Of a stretch of 64,000 bases of DNA, positions 1 to 11,470 are shown one piece after another. The DNA is from Oncomelania hupensis (Eukaryota > Mollusca > Gastropoda > Littorinimorpha > Pomatiopsidae): NCBI GenBank assembly GCA_036898135.1, contig CM072525.1, positions 54,192,299 through 54,256,298 of the forward strand. Reading direction: 5' to 3'. Both the position numbers and the translations under genes were made by a program. Numbering within the stretch: the stretch's first letter is position 1; every line of letters starts with the position of its first letter. The notes under the pieces were generated by a model that saw only the letters and a program-made list of their open reading frames with translations, had not been told where the DNA came from and made no database searches.

Positions 1-2641
1 GAGAAATGGGACCTCTCGGTTTGCGACCGAACATCAGTTCAAAAGGACTGAAACCTGTACTTTCTGACGGCAATTCTCTACATGCGAAGAGCAATGCAGG
101 AAGATAGCGATGCCAAGCTTTAGGTTGAGAATGAACAACCTTTCGAAGCATAGATTTCAGAGTGCCATGAAATCGTTCAACAGTACCATTTGCTTGAGGA
201 TGGTAGGGAGAAGTACGTATGGCTTGAGTACCACACAAAGCATGAAACTGTTTCATCAAATCTGAGTTGAACTGAGAACCTTGATCTGAAAGAATTTCCT
301 TGGGAAAACCTAACCTTGAAAAAATACTCATCAAAGCTTCAGCAACAGCAACAGAAGAAATGTCTTTCATAGGAACAGCTTCGGGAAACCTAGTAGCTAA
401 GTCAATCAAAGTCAGAATATATCTGTGACCTTCCACAGATGGAGGAGACAAAGGCCCAACTAGATCAATAGCGACCCTCTCGAATGGAGTCGAGATAAGA
501 GGCATAGTCGCCAAAGGAACAGGGGGAACTTTTCCTTTTGAAATTGTTTTCTGGCAAATGTCACAAGTGTGAACATAAGCACTCACATCAGCAGAAACAC
601 CAGGCCAAAAGAATTGGGACAGAATCCTAGTCAAAGTTCTACGAACTCCACAATGACCTGCCAAAAGTTGATCATGCGCAGCAATCATGACTGAAGTACG
701 AAGTTTTTCAGGAACAACAACCTGATGCAAAATATCCTTGGATTTCTGGTACCTTCTGTACAAAATATCATCTTTAAAATAGAAAGTATAAGTAGCAGAA
801 CCAACAACCTTTTCTTCACCTGAGTCAGCTAACTTAAAACAACCTTGCAAAGTAGCATCATCTTTCTGCGATTGAATGAGTTCAGCACGAGTGACCTTCA
901 AGTCATCGCACACAGTGACAAGAGGTTTGTGCGGGAGATCTTGCTTCCTAGCCTGAGCACGAGTAGTGACAGCAGCAACAGGGACATCAGCAGCAGCAGC
1001 AACTTTGGTATCTTGGGTCTGCTGAACAATCAAACCTGGAATATTTCCCACAATCAAGTCAGCAACTGGATCCTCAAGAACACAACAAACCAACTCTCCA
1101 ACAAAATATGGGCAAGAGACAACAACTTTAGCCTGCTGATAAATGTTGATCTCTCCACCAAAAGTTTTACAACGAACAGTACCTGGTACATACTGCTCAT
1201 CAGAAACCAAACGTTTTCGAACACCACAAATGGTAGCACCTGTGTCTCGCAGAACTGAGCAAGCAGTAGAATTTACAGAACCAACTTCTAAATGCAAGTG
1301 ACCAGGTGTCTGATCAAAAACAGAACAAACAACTTCAGAGTCTACAGGGACAACTGCACAACCTGAGCTTGATTTATTAGTCTTATCATCTGAAGCTGTG
1401 GCTTTCTTCACAACAAAGGGACAAGCTTTTCTAGTGTGACCACCAATGTTGCAAACAGGGCAAGGGTTTTGACTATTTCGAAGGGGACATTGTTTAGGAC
1501 CATGCCCTTTACCATCACAAAGAGGGCAATTATCAAAATTGGTGTAAAATGAACCACCTCCACGTCCACGTCTATAAGATCCCCGAGTTTGATCAAAACG
1601 ACCTTCGACCTTTTGGTTCGAATCTGTGTATGTTGGGTCTTTCTTTTGAAAACCACCACGATTTCTCCAATAGCCACGACCTCGATAGTTGGAGTAACCA
1701 CCGCGAGAATCTGCAGAGCCAGCAGCAGCTTGCGATTCCTCAGCTACATCAACTGATCCTACTGAACCGAAAATTGTAGCAGCCGATTTGCGTGCTAAGT
1801 TCTTTCCGGGACGAGCAAGACGATAACTTTCAGCAGTTTTAACCATATCATCCAATGTGACAAGTCCACGCTCGCGAATGAAAGTAGCGAGATCTTGTGA
1901 CACACATTCTAGAAACTGTTCACCTAACACAAGATTCATTATTCCTTGCATGTTTCTAGGAACACCGGACAAAGCTATCCACCTATCAAACAATTTATTC
2001 AATTCAATACCAAATGTTTGGAAAGGTTCGTTTGAGTCTGGTCGGACTTCACGGAATTTCTTGCGAAAACCTTCAGCAGTACACTGAAACTTCTTAAGCA
2101 AATTGTCTTTCAAAGTTGGGTAATCAACCTCACCATTTGCAGCAAGACTGTGGTATAAGTTCAGTGCATTACCTTCTAACAAAGCTGAAAGAAATGTAAC
2201 CCATTTGCTTCTATCCCAGCCAAGGGCTGTAGCATGAGTCTCAAAACGAAAAAGGTATGAATCTATGTCATCTTGTCTTTCTTTGAAAAGAGGCAACTTG
2301 GGATAAACAGGCCTAGCACCAAAAGAATTACTATCTCTACCTCTGTTTCCATGACCAATATCTTGTTCCTCAGGTCTATGTTCAGAACGTAACTCAAATT
2401 CCTTTTGTTTTGTTTTCTCTCTCTCTAACTCAACATCTGCTTGTTTTTTAGCTAATTCAATGTCTGCTTGTTTTTTAGCTAATTCAATCTCCGCTTCCAT
2501 TTTTTTTTCATCTCTCAATCTTTGTCTCTCAAGACGATCCAAACATTCCTGCACATATTTTCCACGCTCTTTATCAGGAATACCCAAAGTTGTAGCTTGA
2601 GCAATAAAAGATTGGAACAACTGATCATAATCATCAGACAT
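1..2641 (-). CDS. Gag-protease-integrase polyprotein of a Gmr1-like Ty3/Gypsy element, 3' end outside window
   Basis: Reading from the ATG at 2641 the frame stays open for 880 codons to the window edge, so the gene is partial. In order I see: an acidic/coiled Gag start (residues about 1-95, repeated LAKKQAD-type heptads), a Gag body, a Gly/Arg/Tyr-rich stretch (about 320-365), two CCHC zinc knuckles (from Cys372 and Cys394), an aspartic protease motif DTGAT at 466-470, then integrase. The integrase has a zinc-binding HHCC (His656, His663, Cys693, Cys696) and the catalytic triad Asp726, Asp786, Glu822 with exactly 35 residues between the last two. Only about 190 residues separate protease from integrase and no reverse transcriptase lies there. 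That order (protease-integrase first) is the one known from the Gmr1 group, not from ordinary Gypsy elements. RT/RNase H should lie left of the window. No stop or frameshift is seen, so this copy may be young. It makes Gag capsid and DNA-integrating enzymes of the element. Confidence 0.85.
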   Translation of the reverse strand, partial: MSDDYDQLFQSFIAQATTLGIPDKERGKYVQECLDRLERQRLRDEKKMEAEIELAKKQADIELAKKQADVELEREKTKQKEFELRSEHRPEEQDIGHGNRGRDSNSFGARPVYPKLPLFKERQDDIDSYLFRFETHATALGWDRSKWVTFLSALLEGNALNLYHSLAANGEVDYPTLKDNLLKKFQCTAEGFRKKFREVRPDSNEPFQTFGIELNKLFDRWIALSGVPRNMQGIMNLVLGEQFLECVSQDLATFIRERGLVTLDDMVKTAESYRLARPGKNLARKSAATIFGSVGSVDVAEESQAAAGSADSRGGYSNYRGRGYWRNRGGFQKKDPTYTDSNQKVEGRFDQTRGSYRRGRGGGSFYTNFDNCPLCDGKGHGPKQCPLRNSQNPCPVCNIGGHTRKACPFVVKKATASDDKTNKSSSGCAVVPVDSEVVCSVFDQTPGHLHLEVGSVNSTACSVLRDTGATICGVRKRLVSDEQYVPGTVRCKTFGGEINIYQQAKVVVSCPYFVGELVCCVLEDPVADLIVGNIPGLIVQQTQDTKVAAAADVPVAAVTTRAQARKQDLPHKPLVTVCDDLKVTRAELIQSQKDDATLQGCFKLADSGEEKVVGSATYTFYFKDDILYRRYQKSKDILHQVVVPEKLRTSVMIAAHDQLLAGHCGVRRTLTRILSQFFWPGVSADVSAYVHTCDICQKTISKGKVPPVPLATMPLISTPFERVAIDLVGPLSPPSVEGHRYILTLIDLATRFPEAVPMKDISSVAVAEALMSIFSRLGFPKEILSDQGSQFNSDLMKQFHALCGTQAIRTSPYHPQANGTVERFHGTLKSMLRKVVHSQPKAWHRYLPALLFACRELPSESTGFSPFELMFGRKPRGPIS

Positions 2642-4031
2642 GGCTAAGTACAATGTAGATCAACAACCAACAAAAAAAAACTTACTATAAAAGTATCAAA
2701 GTGTTCAAACAGTAAATCAATAAAATATCAAAGTATCAACACTGAAATGGCAAAATGCAATCAATCAAAACAACTATAAATTGCTCAATGAATCTTATGA
2801 AAACAATTAAACACAATAAATATACAGTGAAAGATTAAATTACTAAGTTAAGTTTGTATCCAAATATTTGTTCAAACAGTCTTTTAGTTTTAAAGTATGA
2901 TAATATTATTATGCATAATCACAGTAATGAATCTATTCACAAGTATTTAAAGTTTATATTAATGTCAATAGGAATTTAAAAAAAAAATTTTAAATAAATT
3001 TCTAAGTCAAATAAAATATACCAACGTTCAACACTCACAATCAAAATTGTTACCTCCCTTTCCCCAAGAGAATAATTATATAAACAGTGTAAAAAACTAT
3101 CCTAATGAAAAAATATATACAATGCCCACAAAGGAAATATTATTTAAACAAAGTTATTAAATAAAGAATTATAAAATGAGAAAAAAAAACAATTAATTCT
3201 CAACACAATAAGCACTAGAACTAAATAATACTATAATACCAAGTTGACGGCCAGAGGAAAATAAAGTCAACCAAATAACAAAGTCTTATGAAGGTTAATT
3301 CTATAAATACTAAAAATTAAATACTGTTACACAAACTACTATACTACTCTATATCCAATTAAATTCAAAGTCAAACAAGAATTGCTAAACCAGAAAACAA
3401 AATCACAAACAAAACTATCAGCACTAACAATCCAACATGAACCAAAAGAAACAATGTATCAACAACTAAATTAAATCAAGGGAAACAATTTAACAACAGT
3501 AAGCTAAATCAAGGGAAACAATTTAACAAGGATAACCCAGTATAACTACATACATAAATACAGAATATTACAATATCAAAATCAATGCAAATCAAACAAT
3601 ACAATGCATAAATAAAGCAAAGTAAATTAAATTAAATGGGGCTGAAATCCTAATACTATAACCTGCTTAAAATAAGGGCAAAGAGAACATACACCCAAAC
3701 ACACGCATGAAAGACAGAACCCTACACAGCAAAGAACTAACAAAAAAACAAACAATCCCACTACCAGAAGAACAGAGCTGAAAATAAGAAAATAGCAACC
3801 CACAGACAGAAACAGAATTAAACCCTTAGTGCCCAGAAACTGTACACAGGCACAGCCATTACACTGGAGACGGCATTGTCACACAAAACAAAACATCACA
3901 GTCATACACAATATAATCAAGAATTTCAAGGGAGATAAGCCCACTAGTCTAACTGTATATAAATATAATAACTAGTGGTGCCCTCAATAAATATAAATAT
4001 GTATGACTTAATGCTAACTAACACAGAGAAA
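2642..4031 (-). other. Untranslated leader of the left LTR element
   Basis: This AT-rich stretch lies between the primer-binding position next to the LTR and the Gag start codon. It holds no credible reading frame on either strand. I infer it is the 5' leader of the element. Confidence 0.5.
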
Positions 4032-4047
4032 GTCAAGGGTCACCAAA
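4032..4047 (-). promoter_or_regulatory. Primer-binding-site position of the left LTR element
   Basis: Directly inside the LTR 3' end the minus strand reads TTTGGTGACCCTTGAC. The TGG core is what is expected opposite a tRNA 3' CCA. I cannot name the primer tRNA without comparing to a tRNA set. Confidence 0.4.
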
Positions 4048-5641
4048 TGTAACGGAGGGTTTTTATGTGTATTATAATCTAAATAAATATATGTATAACT
4101 ACTTATGGTGTAATGAATGAGTGTGTGAGTGTGGCTGTCTGACGCTCAGTATAAGGTGTGTGTTCTATCTCTGTTTACTATACTCATACGCTGCCACACA
4201 CGTGCTTGCAGACAAAGACAAAGAATACACGGTTGTTTCTCTTTGCCCTCTGTTATGCTATTTCACACTCAATCATGAACATACACAATAAATCATCTCA
4301 CATACACTAAATTCACAGATACATTAAATCATACAATTATTTCTAGCATATAAACAAATTCACACATACGATAGTTAAGTGCCCATGATTAGTGTAATAC
4401 TTCCACCCGGGCGCTTGGGTGAGTGCACGCAGATTACTCAGTAAGTTCACGCAGTTTCTGATATGACTGTACACAGTTTCGTTCAGAGTTCAACACTAGT
4501 AGAAGTCGTTGTCCCTTTCTGGGGACGTCACTCGACTCTACTCTGTTCATTAGCACCGACACAAATATCTCACTTTAAATATTTCACTTTGATGACTTGG
4601 AGACACAGAAGTCACAGTTTTTATTTACTGACCTATTCCACGGATCAAGCACTCCAGGCGCGGAATTATTAGCCGTCGCTGGAGTCACAGCCACCCACAC
4701 TGAAGACGCTGCAGATGTCTTCGTGGCGTCGATCCGGAGATTTACTTCGGCACCGTTGTTGCAATTCTGCACCAGTGATGGTATCCGAAGGAGAGGCAAG
4801 GCAAAGATGGGGTCCACATCCGGTCAGGCCAGCGATGTCATGGGGACCAGATCCATCCGCCGCACATCAGGGGTTCTTTGCTCCGTAACCGCCCCGCTGT
4901 ATACAACATGTACACAATTGTAAATTTTCGCTCTTATCCTTAAAGAGACTGTATGTCTTTATAGCTCACATTGAGCAAGGATCATTTCCCTTTGTAGAAT
5001 GTCTCTACACGCCACCACAATCACTACAATCACTATTATCAGCATTCCTGTGACAATACCTAGTATAGCCACTTTACACACATTGCATAGGCTACACACA
5101 ATGGACTATGAGACAAATATTACAAACACAGCTCACCTTCATTTTATAACATATTTATACCCATTCATTCATCAATAGATATTCAAATTACACAACTGAA
5201 ATACGTTCCTATTTCAGCCCATATCTTCACATATGACTGAATATAAAAATGGCATCATAATTACAAACTGAGTCACACATACATGTATACACATGATCAA
5301 ATAAATACTGACCCGAGTTATCGGACTTTGTTTTCAAACATGGGTTCGTCTGTACCCTAAACGTACTACTTTACAAAAAGCAATATTCTTCCTTCTTCGT
5401 AAAGATAGCTTAGCAGTTCATTACAAATACCACTAATAATAATAATAACAATAAATACCTGTATTCTTTATACAGCAAAAGTAATTCCTAAAGAATCAGG
5501 TCTTTCTAGAGCACCCACGTCCTGTCACTAAGGCTGATGTATAGTCTCTGATCTAACAACAGCTCAAAAACCATTCGAAAATTAACGCAGTGACGTCATA
5601 CCGTCTTCCTACAGAAAAGTGTACGAACTGCGTCCGTTACA
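4048..5641 (-). repeat. 5' LTR of the left Gmr1-like element
   Basis: The segment is bounded by a perfect 9-bp inverted repeat, TGTAACGGA at one end and TCCGTTACA at the other, the TG...CA ends of an LTR. It abuts the primer-binding position and the Gag leader on its inner side. The length is 1594 bp. The partner LTR and the matching target duplication are outside the window, so the outer boundary rests only on the terminal repeat. Confidence 0.7.
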
Positions 5642-6828
5642 AGGTGGTAGGCTATACGGCTGAGTCACTAGTGAGTCTGTTAATGTCCAGAGTATCGTGG
5701 AGTTATTCTGGTTTAGCTAATAGAGAGTCACTGGGGCGATTGTGGACTGATATCATCATATGGCAAAGGGGTATCTGGCTGCTTTAGCGTGGTTAGCCAG
5801 ATGTTCCGAGAATTGTGGTGTGCGCTGGGTGCGCACTTAGCTGCTATGGCGTATAGGCGGTGGTTGCCTCAGGAATCTGGATGGCGATTGCGCAAGGGTC
5901 CAGTCGCGTGGCGTCAGTCTTCCAATCCAGGTCACTGGGTCGAATTCTTGGGTAATAGGGGTTGTGGTGCAATCGGTCTACGGGGCTGGCCGGTTGCTGT
6001 ATTTCTGCTTTCTTGCTTCACGGTGTCAACCAGGGGATCTGGGTTGCTAGCAGCGGGTCTTGAGTCTCGTAGCAGCCCGGTATAAGGGCCCGTTCTGGAA
6101 TGGAGTATCGACTCAGTATCAGAGGTGCACACACACTCTGGATGCCGCGCCGGTTAGCGCGCATGCCAGTCAGATTTTCGAATTTGGAAGCGCCGGCCAA
6201 GACTTGACCGGTTCGTTCCAACTGTCCAACAATTTCAACAATGGCTATGGGTTTGGTGGAAGTTTACTGGCGGCCGCTAATGGATGATAATCTCGGCGCC
6301 TAAGATGGGGTTATGGACAGCAGGGGTGGATATTTACACAATAGGGTCAGGGGAGAAGCAAAAAGGATAAATACAGGACAAAGGCTATTATATGCAAGGG
6401 TGCTTTACTGGGGGACTTTAATCTAGGTAACAGGACAACATGGCATGGGAGATTAATACAGGAGTCTAGGCAGGGGTATATACATGTATAAATACAAGCA
6501 TGGCATGAACCGCAATCAAACTACAAATAATGGATACAAGAAGAAAAATGCATACCACAAGCAATACATCAAGACAAACCACAGACACGGACGTAAATAT
6601 CTACAAGACATACGAACATGTTGGGAGATCGACGGGTGATGGGAATGCTAAATGATATGAAATAAGACACCACTCTTACCCTGACCAAGGAACGGGTAGA
6701 AACACAAGAATATTTTCGGAGCTCAGCGGTCGCAACGAAGGTGCAGACGTGTCTCGGAGCAGTGTGTTTACTCGGGCTAGCGGACTTGGACTGACGCCTG
6801 GGTCTAACTATTCTGGGGTTCCAAGGGG
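5642..6828. other. Unassigned spacer
   Basis: This is the flank of the left LTR element up to the env-like gene. It has only short random frames and no tandem structure. The part near 6570-6830 on the minus strand may be the remaining 3' end of the env-bearing element, but I cannot find an LTR boundary. Confidence 0.4.
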
Positions 6829-8049
6829 CTATCCCGAGGGGCGTGGCTTGGGTCGCTTGGCCAGCGGGCAAGTAAGTGGAACCTTGACGCGAGCAGCGCC
6901 AGGGCTAAATCGTATGCTTGTGACAGTGGCATGCGTTGTAGAATGATTCAACGTAACTGGTTGGGTGATGACTTGGTAAACCTGAAACAAAGCATTTCGT
7001 GAAGAAACAGGTACATTAATCGTTATCCAAATGGAATCAGGATGTGATGAACACAAAACTGGTTGCGCCAAGTAGTAAAATGCTGGGTGTCGATTTACAA
7101 TTTCGAAGTCAGGGTAATTATATCTGAGCTTGCGTTGGATTGAAATGAGTGCTTGTCTAAGAGTACTTTCAGACACCAGAGTTGGCGACAGGCGTCGTTG
7201 GACCAACTCGTGTATTCCTTGCAAAAATGATTCTAATTGACGTTCCAAACGCACAGCATAATGGAACTTATTGATTAGTCGCACCAGTAAAACCACAACT
7301 TCGTGTTCCAGCTGCCGTAACTCCAAAATGTTCTTCCAAAACATTGTATTCATGTCTTCCATCATCCGATGATTTTGTTGAATAGACTGATAAACATTGT
7401 GGAAATTTTCGCTGGTCTTGTTGACAAAACTGTGCATTTGTTGGAGTTCTGCATCCATTCCTTCACTTATATTCTTCTGATACTGATATAGTTGGTTAAT
7501 ATGTGTCTTTAAAGTCTGTACCTCTCCATGTGTAGCGACGCCAAACAGTCCTGATGCCAAATCGCCTACAAAATCGAAAAGCCCTCGTTTAGATCTTGAT
7601 TGTAATTTGAACTCTGACTGCTGCACTGGAAACTCAACTTCTGAAGAAAAAAACATGCCGTGTCTTTTTGTTCGTTTTTGTGGTTGTTCCGTAATGACAA
7701 AAGATGTGCTCAGAATTTTCTTGGCAGTTCGCATTGTTTCTCTCATCTTTTCCTGAAGGATAGAGCTCTGATTATTGTAAGCAAGCGCAATGGTGTTAAA
7801 AATATCTCTGGATTGAAGAAAACAATGATCTTGCCTGTTTTCGTCACATTGTAGCAACGCCAGTGGTGCGAACGTCCATCGTGGGAATTTGAGTTGGAAG
7901 GTGTGTTGCCAGGATTGTGTACCCGTAACAATCTTGGTCACAGCGCGAAAATGAACTCCATAGTTCAACCTCGACTCCTGCGCTGCTCCTTTAATAGGCC
8001 CAAAGAGGATGAGGGTGGTGGCGAAGATTACTATTGTTATGAGCGCCAT
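6829..8049 (-). CDS. Env-like fusion glycoprotein of an endogenous retrovirus-like element, C-terminally truncated
   Basis: The 406-codon frame starts with a hydrophobic signal peptide (residues about 1-22). It has a basic furin-type site RSKR at 152-155, followed at once by a Gly/Phe/Leu-rich hydrophobic segment (156-170) that looks like a fusion peptide. A long helical, probably coiled-coil stretch follows (about 175-290), and potential N-glycosylation sites are present. This layout matches the F-type envelope proteins of insect errantiviruses and baculoviruses. A second basic cluster, KRTKR, sits at 125-129. No transmembrane anchor or cytoplasmic tail is seen before the stop; the last 40 residues are Pro/Arg-rich and unlike Env, so the 3' end has been replaced or lost. 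The gene lies 1.2 kb downstream of an integrase remnant on the same strand, as in env-bearing Gypsy elements. It is described only as an old genomic copy; function is not implied. Confidence 0.7.
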   Translation of the reverse strand: MALITIVIFATTLILFGPIKGAAQESRLNYGVHFRAVTKIVTGTQSWQHTFQLKFPRWTFAPLALLQCDENRQDHCFLQSRDIFNTIALAYNNQSSILQEKMRETMRTAKKILSTSFVITEQPQKRTKRHGMFFSSEVEFPVQQSEFKLQSRSKRGLFDFVGDLASGLFGVATHGEVQTLKTHINQLYQYQKNISEGMDAELQQMHSFVNKTSENFHNVYQSIQQNHRMMEDMNTMFWKNILELRQLEHEVVVLLVRLINKFHYAVRLERQLESFLQGIHELVQRRLSPTLVSESTLRQALISIQRKLRYNYPDFEIVNRHPAFYYLAQPVLCSSHPDSIWITINVPVSSRNALFQVYQVITQPVTLNHSTTHATVTSIRFSPGAARVKVPLTCPLAKRPKPRPSG

Positions 8050-9244
8050 GTCTTCCTGTAAAAATTAAAACAATAATATTACGTATAAATATACATTTTA
8101 AACTATATTGATTCTGCCAACTACCAATGGAGTGTGCACCCTCCACAAGTAGAAAAAAAAGAACTATTACATCTCTCTTGAAACAAGACTGGCCAGGTCA
8201 AGGTTCTGAGAGAATAAAGGTCAACCCATATAGCGCACAAGTTTTCACACCCGAAGGCGTACGCATTGCGCATAATAACAACTAACTTATTCATCCACAA
8301 TTACACTTATTCCAATCTTAATACTATTTATTTATATCTGCAGCACGTTACTGCCTTACCGTTTAACCTTTGCTCCCTCTATACTTTCCTGTAAGAAGAA
8401 ACAAAATATAATAGACGTCATTCCATCATTATATATGCACTCAACACGTGCAATGGTGAACACAAACACTGTCGCTGCTCCCCTTTCTTTACTGTCCTGC
8501 ACAGAATGAAGACAACTTATCTGTCACAAAATAGGCAACAAACGCAATAAAGCCCAGGAGGCACACCGTACAACACATCATGTCCACATGCCTATATGAA
8601 ATGTATTTAACAAAATTTAAAACAAATCCCGTCGTAGCTTCAGCAACAACCATCAAATGCACCGTTCGCGCGGCATCACATCACATCGTACAACATGGTA
8701 CTGCCATGAAACACAAAACAAATCGTTTTAAAACCATCAAAACATCGCCACTGATCATTAACATAATTAAACAAGAACACAAATTCATTTGTGAGTGCAA
8801 TCCCACAGCGCAAATAAGTAAACCTCGCAAACTTTTATGTAGACATGGCTCCAAACATGTCTAAAATTGAAAAACAGACAAAATAGTTGATTCAAAAGAA
8901 TTAATACACATTCATAAGTCGCATACAACAAACGACTTCTCCCCGTCAGAAGTGTGCTTACATCATTTTCACTTATTTGGGATCCTCGCGTTTTCATACT
9001 GCAAAGAAAAATGTCAAGTTATTACATCCGCATGCATATGTAGAACAAATTCTAATAATGCATTCAACAAAAAAATACTTCTCAACTGTATTGGTCATAT
9101 ACAGTTACTTACAATGGCACATCACATTTCAACTGAAATAACAAAAAAACATTCATTTATTTTATACACATTATTTGGAATAAAACACCATTAAAGTAAA
9201 CCATGTCAAAGTCGCACCGACTTATGTCTGTCTCTTATTTCATT
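8050..9244. other. Non-coding stretch between integrase remnant and env-like gene
   Basis: About 1.2 kb without a credible gene. In env-bearing Gypsy elements this is where the subgenomic env acceptor and leader lie, but I cannot identify a specific splice site. Confidence 0.35.
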
Positions 9245-10363
9245 TCAGTAGATACACATTGTTCGTGTGTGGGGACGTCGTCTCCGCCGACCTTGATGTG
9301 TCTTCTTGATGTGAAAATCTCTAATCAAATTATCCGGAATATTATGTAGAGGTTCCCACGTCGTGTTAGGATTTCCTGCCGTTTTTGTTACGACACGATT
9401 CAGAATGACGTCACTGTCAGCTTTGTCTTTGACTCCGATTTCATCCCTGTTTTTTTTCCAGGTCTACCGTTTGTTTATGTTTCGCCTGAAGGTGACGAGC
9501 ATCCCGTTCATTTTGTTTCACTTCACCAGTGGCTCCGCTCTCCACCCTGTTATTTGCATCTACATCTTCTACCTCATGCTCGTTTCTATCTCGGAATCCG
9601 ACATTTCTACTTCAGACAACACATTTGTTGGACGATCTTTTGGGTCAAAGAACGGCTTCAGTCTCATCGCATGCACAGGCGACTTCAATTGTTTATTGTC
9701 AGAGCAGCGGCGTAAGATAAATGCATTGCCTGGCAACTCAACACAAATGTAGTACGGACCATCCCACTTACGTTGTAGTTTGGTAGATGTGCCTACCTTG
9801 ATCTTAGGGGTGTACAACCACACACGTTGACCTATCACAAATTTATGTGATGCAGAGTCTTTGTCATAGTACTTCTTGTACTTTTCTTGAGCCTTCTTTA
9901 CATTTTCATGCACAATCGTTTGTGTCATTTGAAAACCACTCACAATGTCTTCCATGCACTGTGCAGCCGATGTTGGGAGATTTGCAGGTGGAATGAGAGC
10001 GACATCAAGGGGTAACCGACACTCTTTCTTGAAAAGTAAGAAATAAGGAGTGAACTGAGTGGACTCTGTGGCAGGTGTAACTCTGTACGCTGACAAAATT
10101 GCGGGTAACTTCTTTGCCCAATCATTTGTATTTTCAGCGCACAAGGTTCGAAGTGATGATGCTAAGAAGCTGTTGAAGCGTTCGCACTGAGCGTTAGTTT
10201 GTGCATGATAAACACTTGTTCTCAGTCGCGTGACTTGAAAAATAGCACAGAGTTCTGTTACAAGTTTGGATAATTCGGCGCTAATGATGTTTTCGTTTGT
10301 ATAACCTCTTATTATCAACACTAACACAGACTTCTTTAGATCAGAGCTAAGCATTTCCAGCAA
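9245..10363 (-). pseudogene. Integrase C-terminal part of an env-bearing Gypsy-type element, decayed
   Basis: The frame 10363-9569 encodes the C-terminal half of a retroviral-type integrase. It shows the YHAQTNAQCERFN block with the catalytic Glu, then the DW...LP...AYR and TPYFLLF blocks typical of Gypsy integrases, then the GQRVW...W.GPYYI C-terminal domain. The zinc-binding domain and first Asp are missing, and the segment where the second Asp is expected reads IIRGYTNENI, so the catalytic centre is broken. After the stop at 9569 a different frame (about 9460-9245) continues with a chromodomain-like tail (TTWEPLHNIPDNLI) and a basic end, so one frameshift separates the two parts. Its place upstream of the env-like gene suggests both belong to one decayed element. 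The 5' part is lost at about 10363, where LINE sequence begins shortly after. Confidence 0.75.
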
Positions 10364-10455
10364 CTGTAATACGCCTCTAAAATTTGTTAAAACATTACAT
10401 CTACATCAATTCCAACAACTGTGGTACACTTCTAACATTGTATTAAAACCATAAT

Positions 10456-11470
10456 TTGGACTCTGTCATACCGACATCGACGCCATTTCTTAAGGACATT
10501 GGCCTCTCTCTGGCCCCGGCCAAAACGGTCTTCATACCGTTTGACTCCTCTTGGCATCCCATATTTAACTCCCTCACCATCCAGGTCGCGGGTACCCCTA
10601 TCGATGCTTCCAAAAGGGTCCGCTACCTGGGATTCATCTATCAACAAAACGGCAGGTATGGGGCGCATGTAACTGCTCCAGTGCTGCCCGTGCCATCTCT
10701 TCGATTCTGGCCGTACGAGGGGAGACTTGGGGCCGTGACCCCGTGACCCTGGTGTCCCTCGTGGTCTCCCTCGTTCGCTCCCGCCTACTATTCGGCTCTG
10801 AACTACTTTACGATCTGTCTTCCTCTCTTCTGGCCAAACTAGAGAGGCTGGAGTGCAGGGCTCTTCGCATTGCCATCTCTCTCTCCAACTCCACGCCAAG
10901 TTCCCTGGTCTACCGGCTCTCAGGGCTTCTGCCCCTGAGACATGCCATCACTCAGACCTGCGCTGACTATGTTGTCAGAGCCGGTCGTGTTGACAACTCT
11001 ACCTCCTGCGAGTTGCAGCCCCAGTTCATGTGGCCTCTCGCCGCCCGTCCCCAGATAGGCCTCGGTCAATACCTCTCCATGTCTCTGTGGGGCCCATTCT
11101 CTCGCGGCATCACCGTGGAGGACACCCCCCCCCTATTCCCCCCTGGGAACCTGTTCCCTCCACCCACATTGCGGGTGGAGGCATTCTGTCCCGCTCTAGC
11201 GATCTACCACTTCTTACTGCTGTTTCTCAGGAGCTAGTCGATTCACTTTCTGATACGGTTCGCATTTATACGGATGGCTCGGTCCTCCCGGACGGCGCTG
11301 CCGGGTTTGGAGTCTCCGCTCCCGGTGGAGTCTCCCTCTCCGGTGGCCTGCCGCCCGGTTCGTCTATCCTCACCTGTGAGCTTGTCGCCATCAGGGAGGC
11401 TCTGAGGGGCGTTTCTGAAGGCCTCCTGCCTCGTGCCCCCCAGGTCTCCATCCTTACAGACTGCGAGTGA
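10456..11470 (+). pseudogene. I-group LINE: reverse transcriptase C-terminus and RNase H fragment
   Basis: Several frames together give the end of a non-LTR reverse transcriptase: the GLSLAPAKT block, then RVRYLGF near 10620. After a frameshift around 10700, the RLECRALRIA thumb/connection region follows (to about 11000). A further shift leads to an RNase H start with TDGS (first catalytic Asp) and CELVAIREAL (catalytic Glu) at 11250-11470. RNase H inside a non-LTR ORF2 points to the I/Ingi/LOA-type groups. The RNase H breaks off after SILTDCE, before its last motifs, and sequence of ORF1 type follows directly. The fragment is not functional. Confidence 0.75.

Noticed and set aside
845..1258. 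Plus-strand frames within 1-2641
   Set aside because: Shadows of the long minus-strand Gag-protease-integrase frame.
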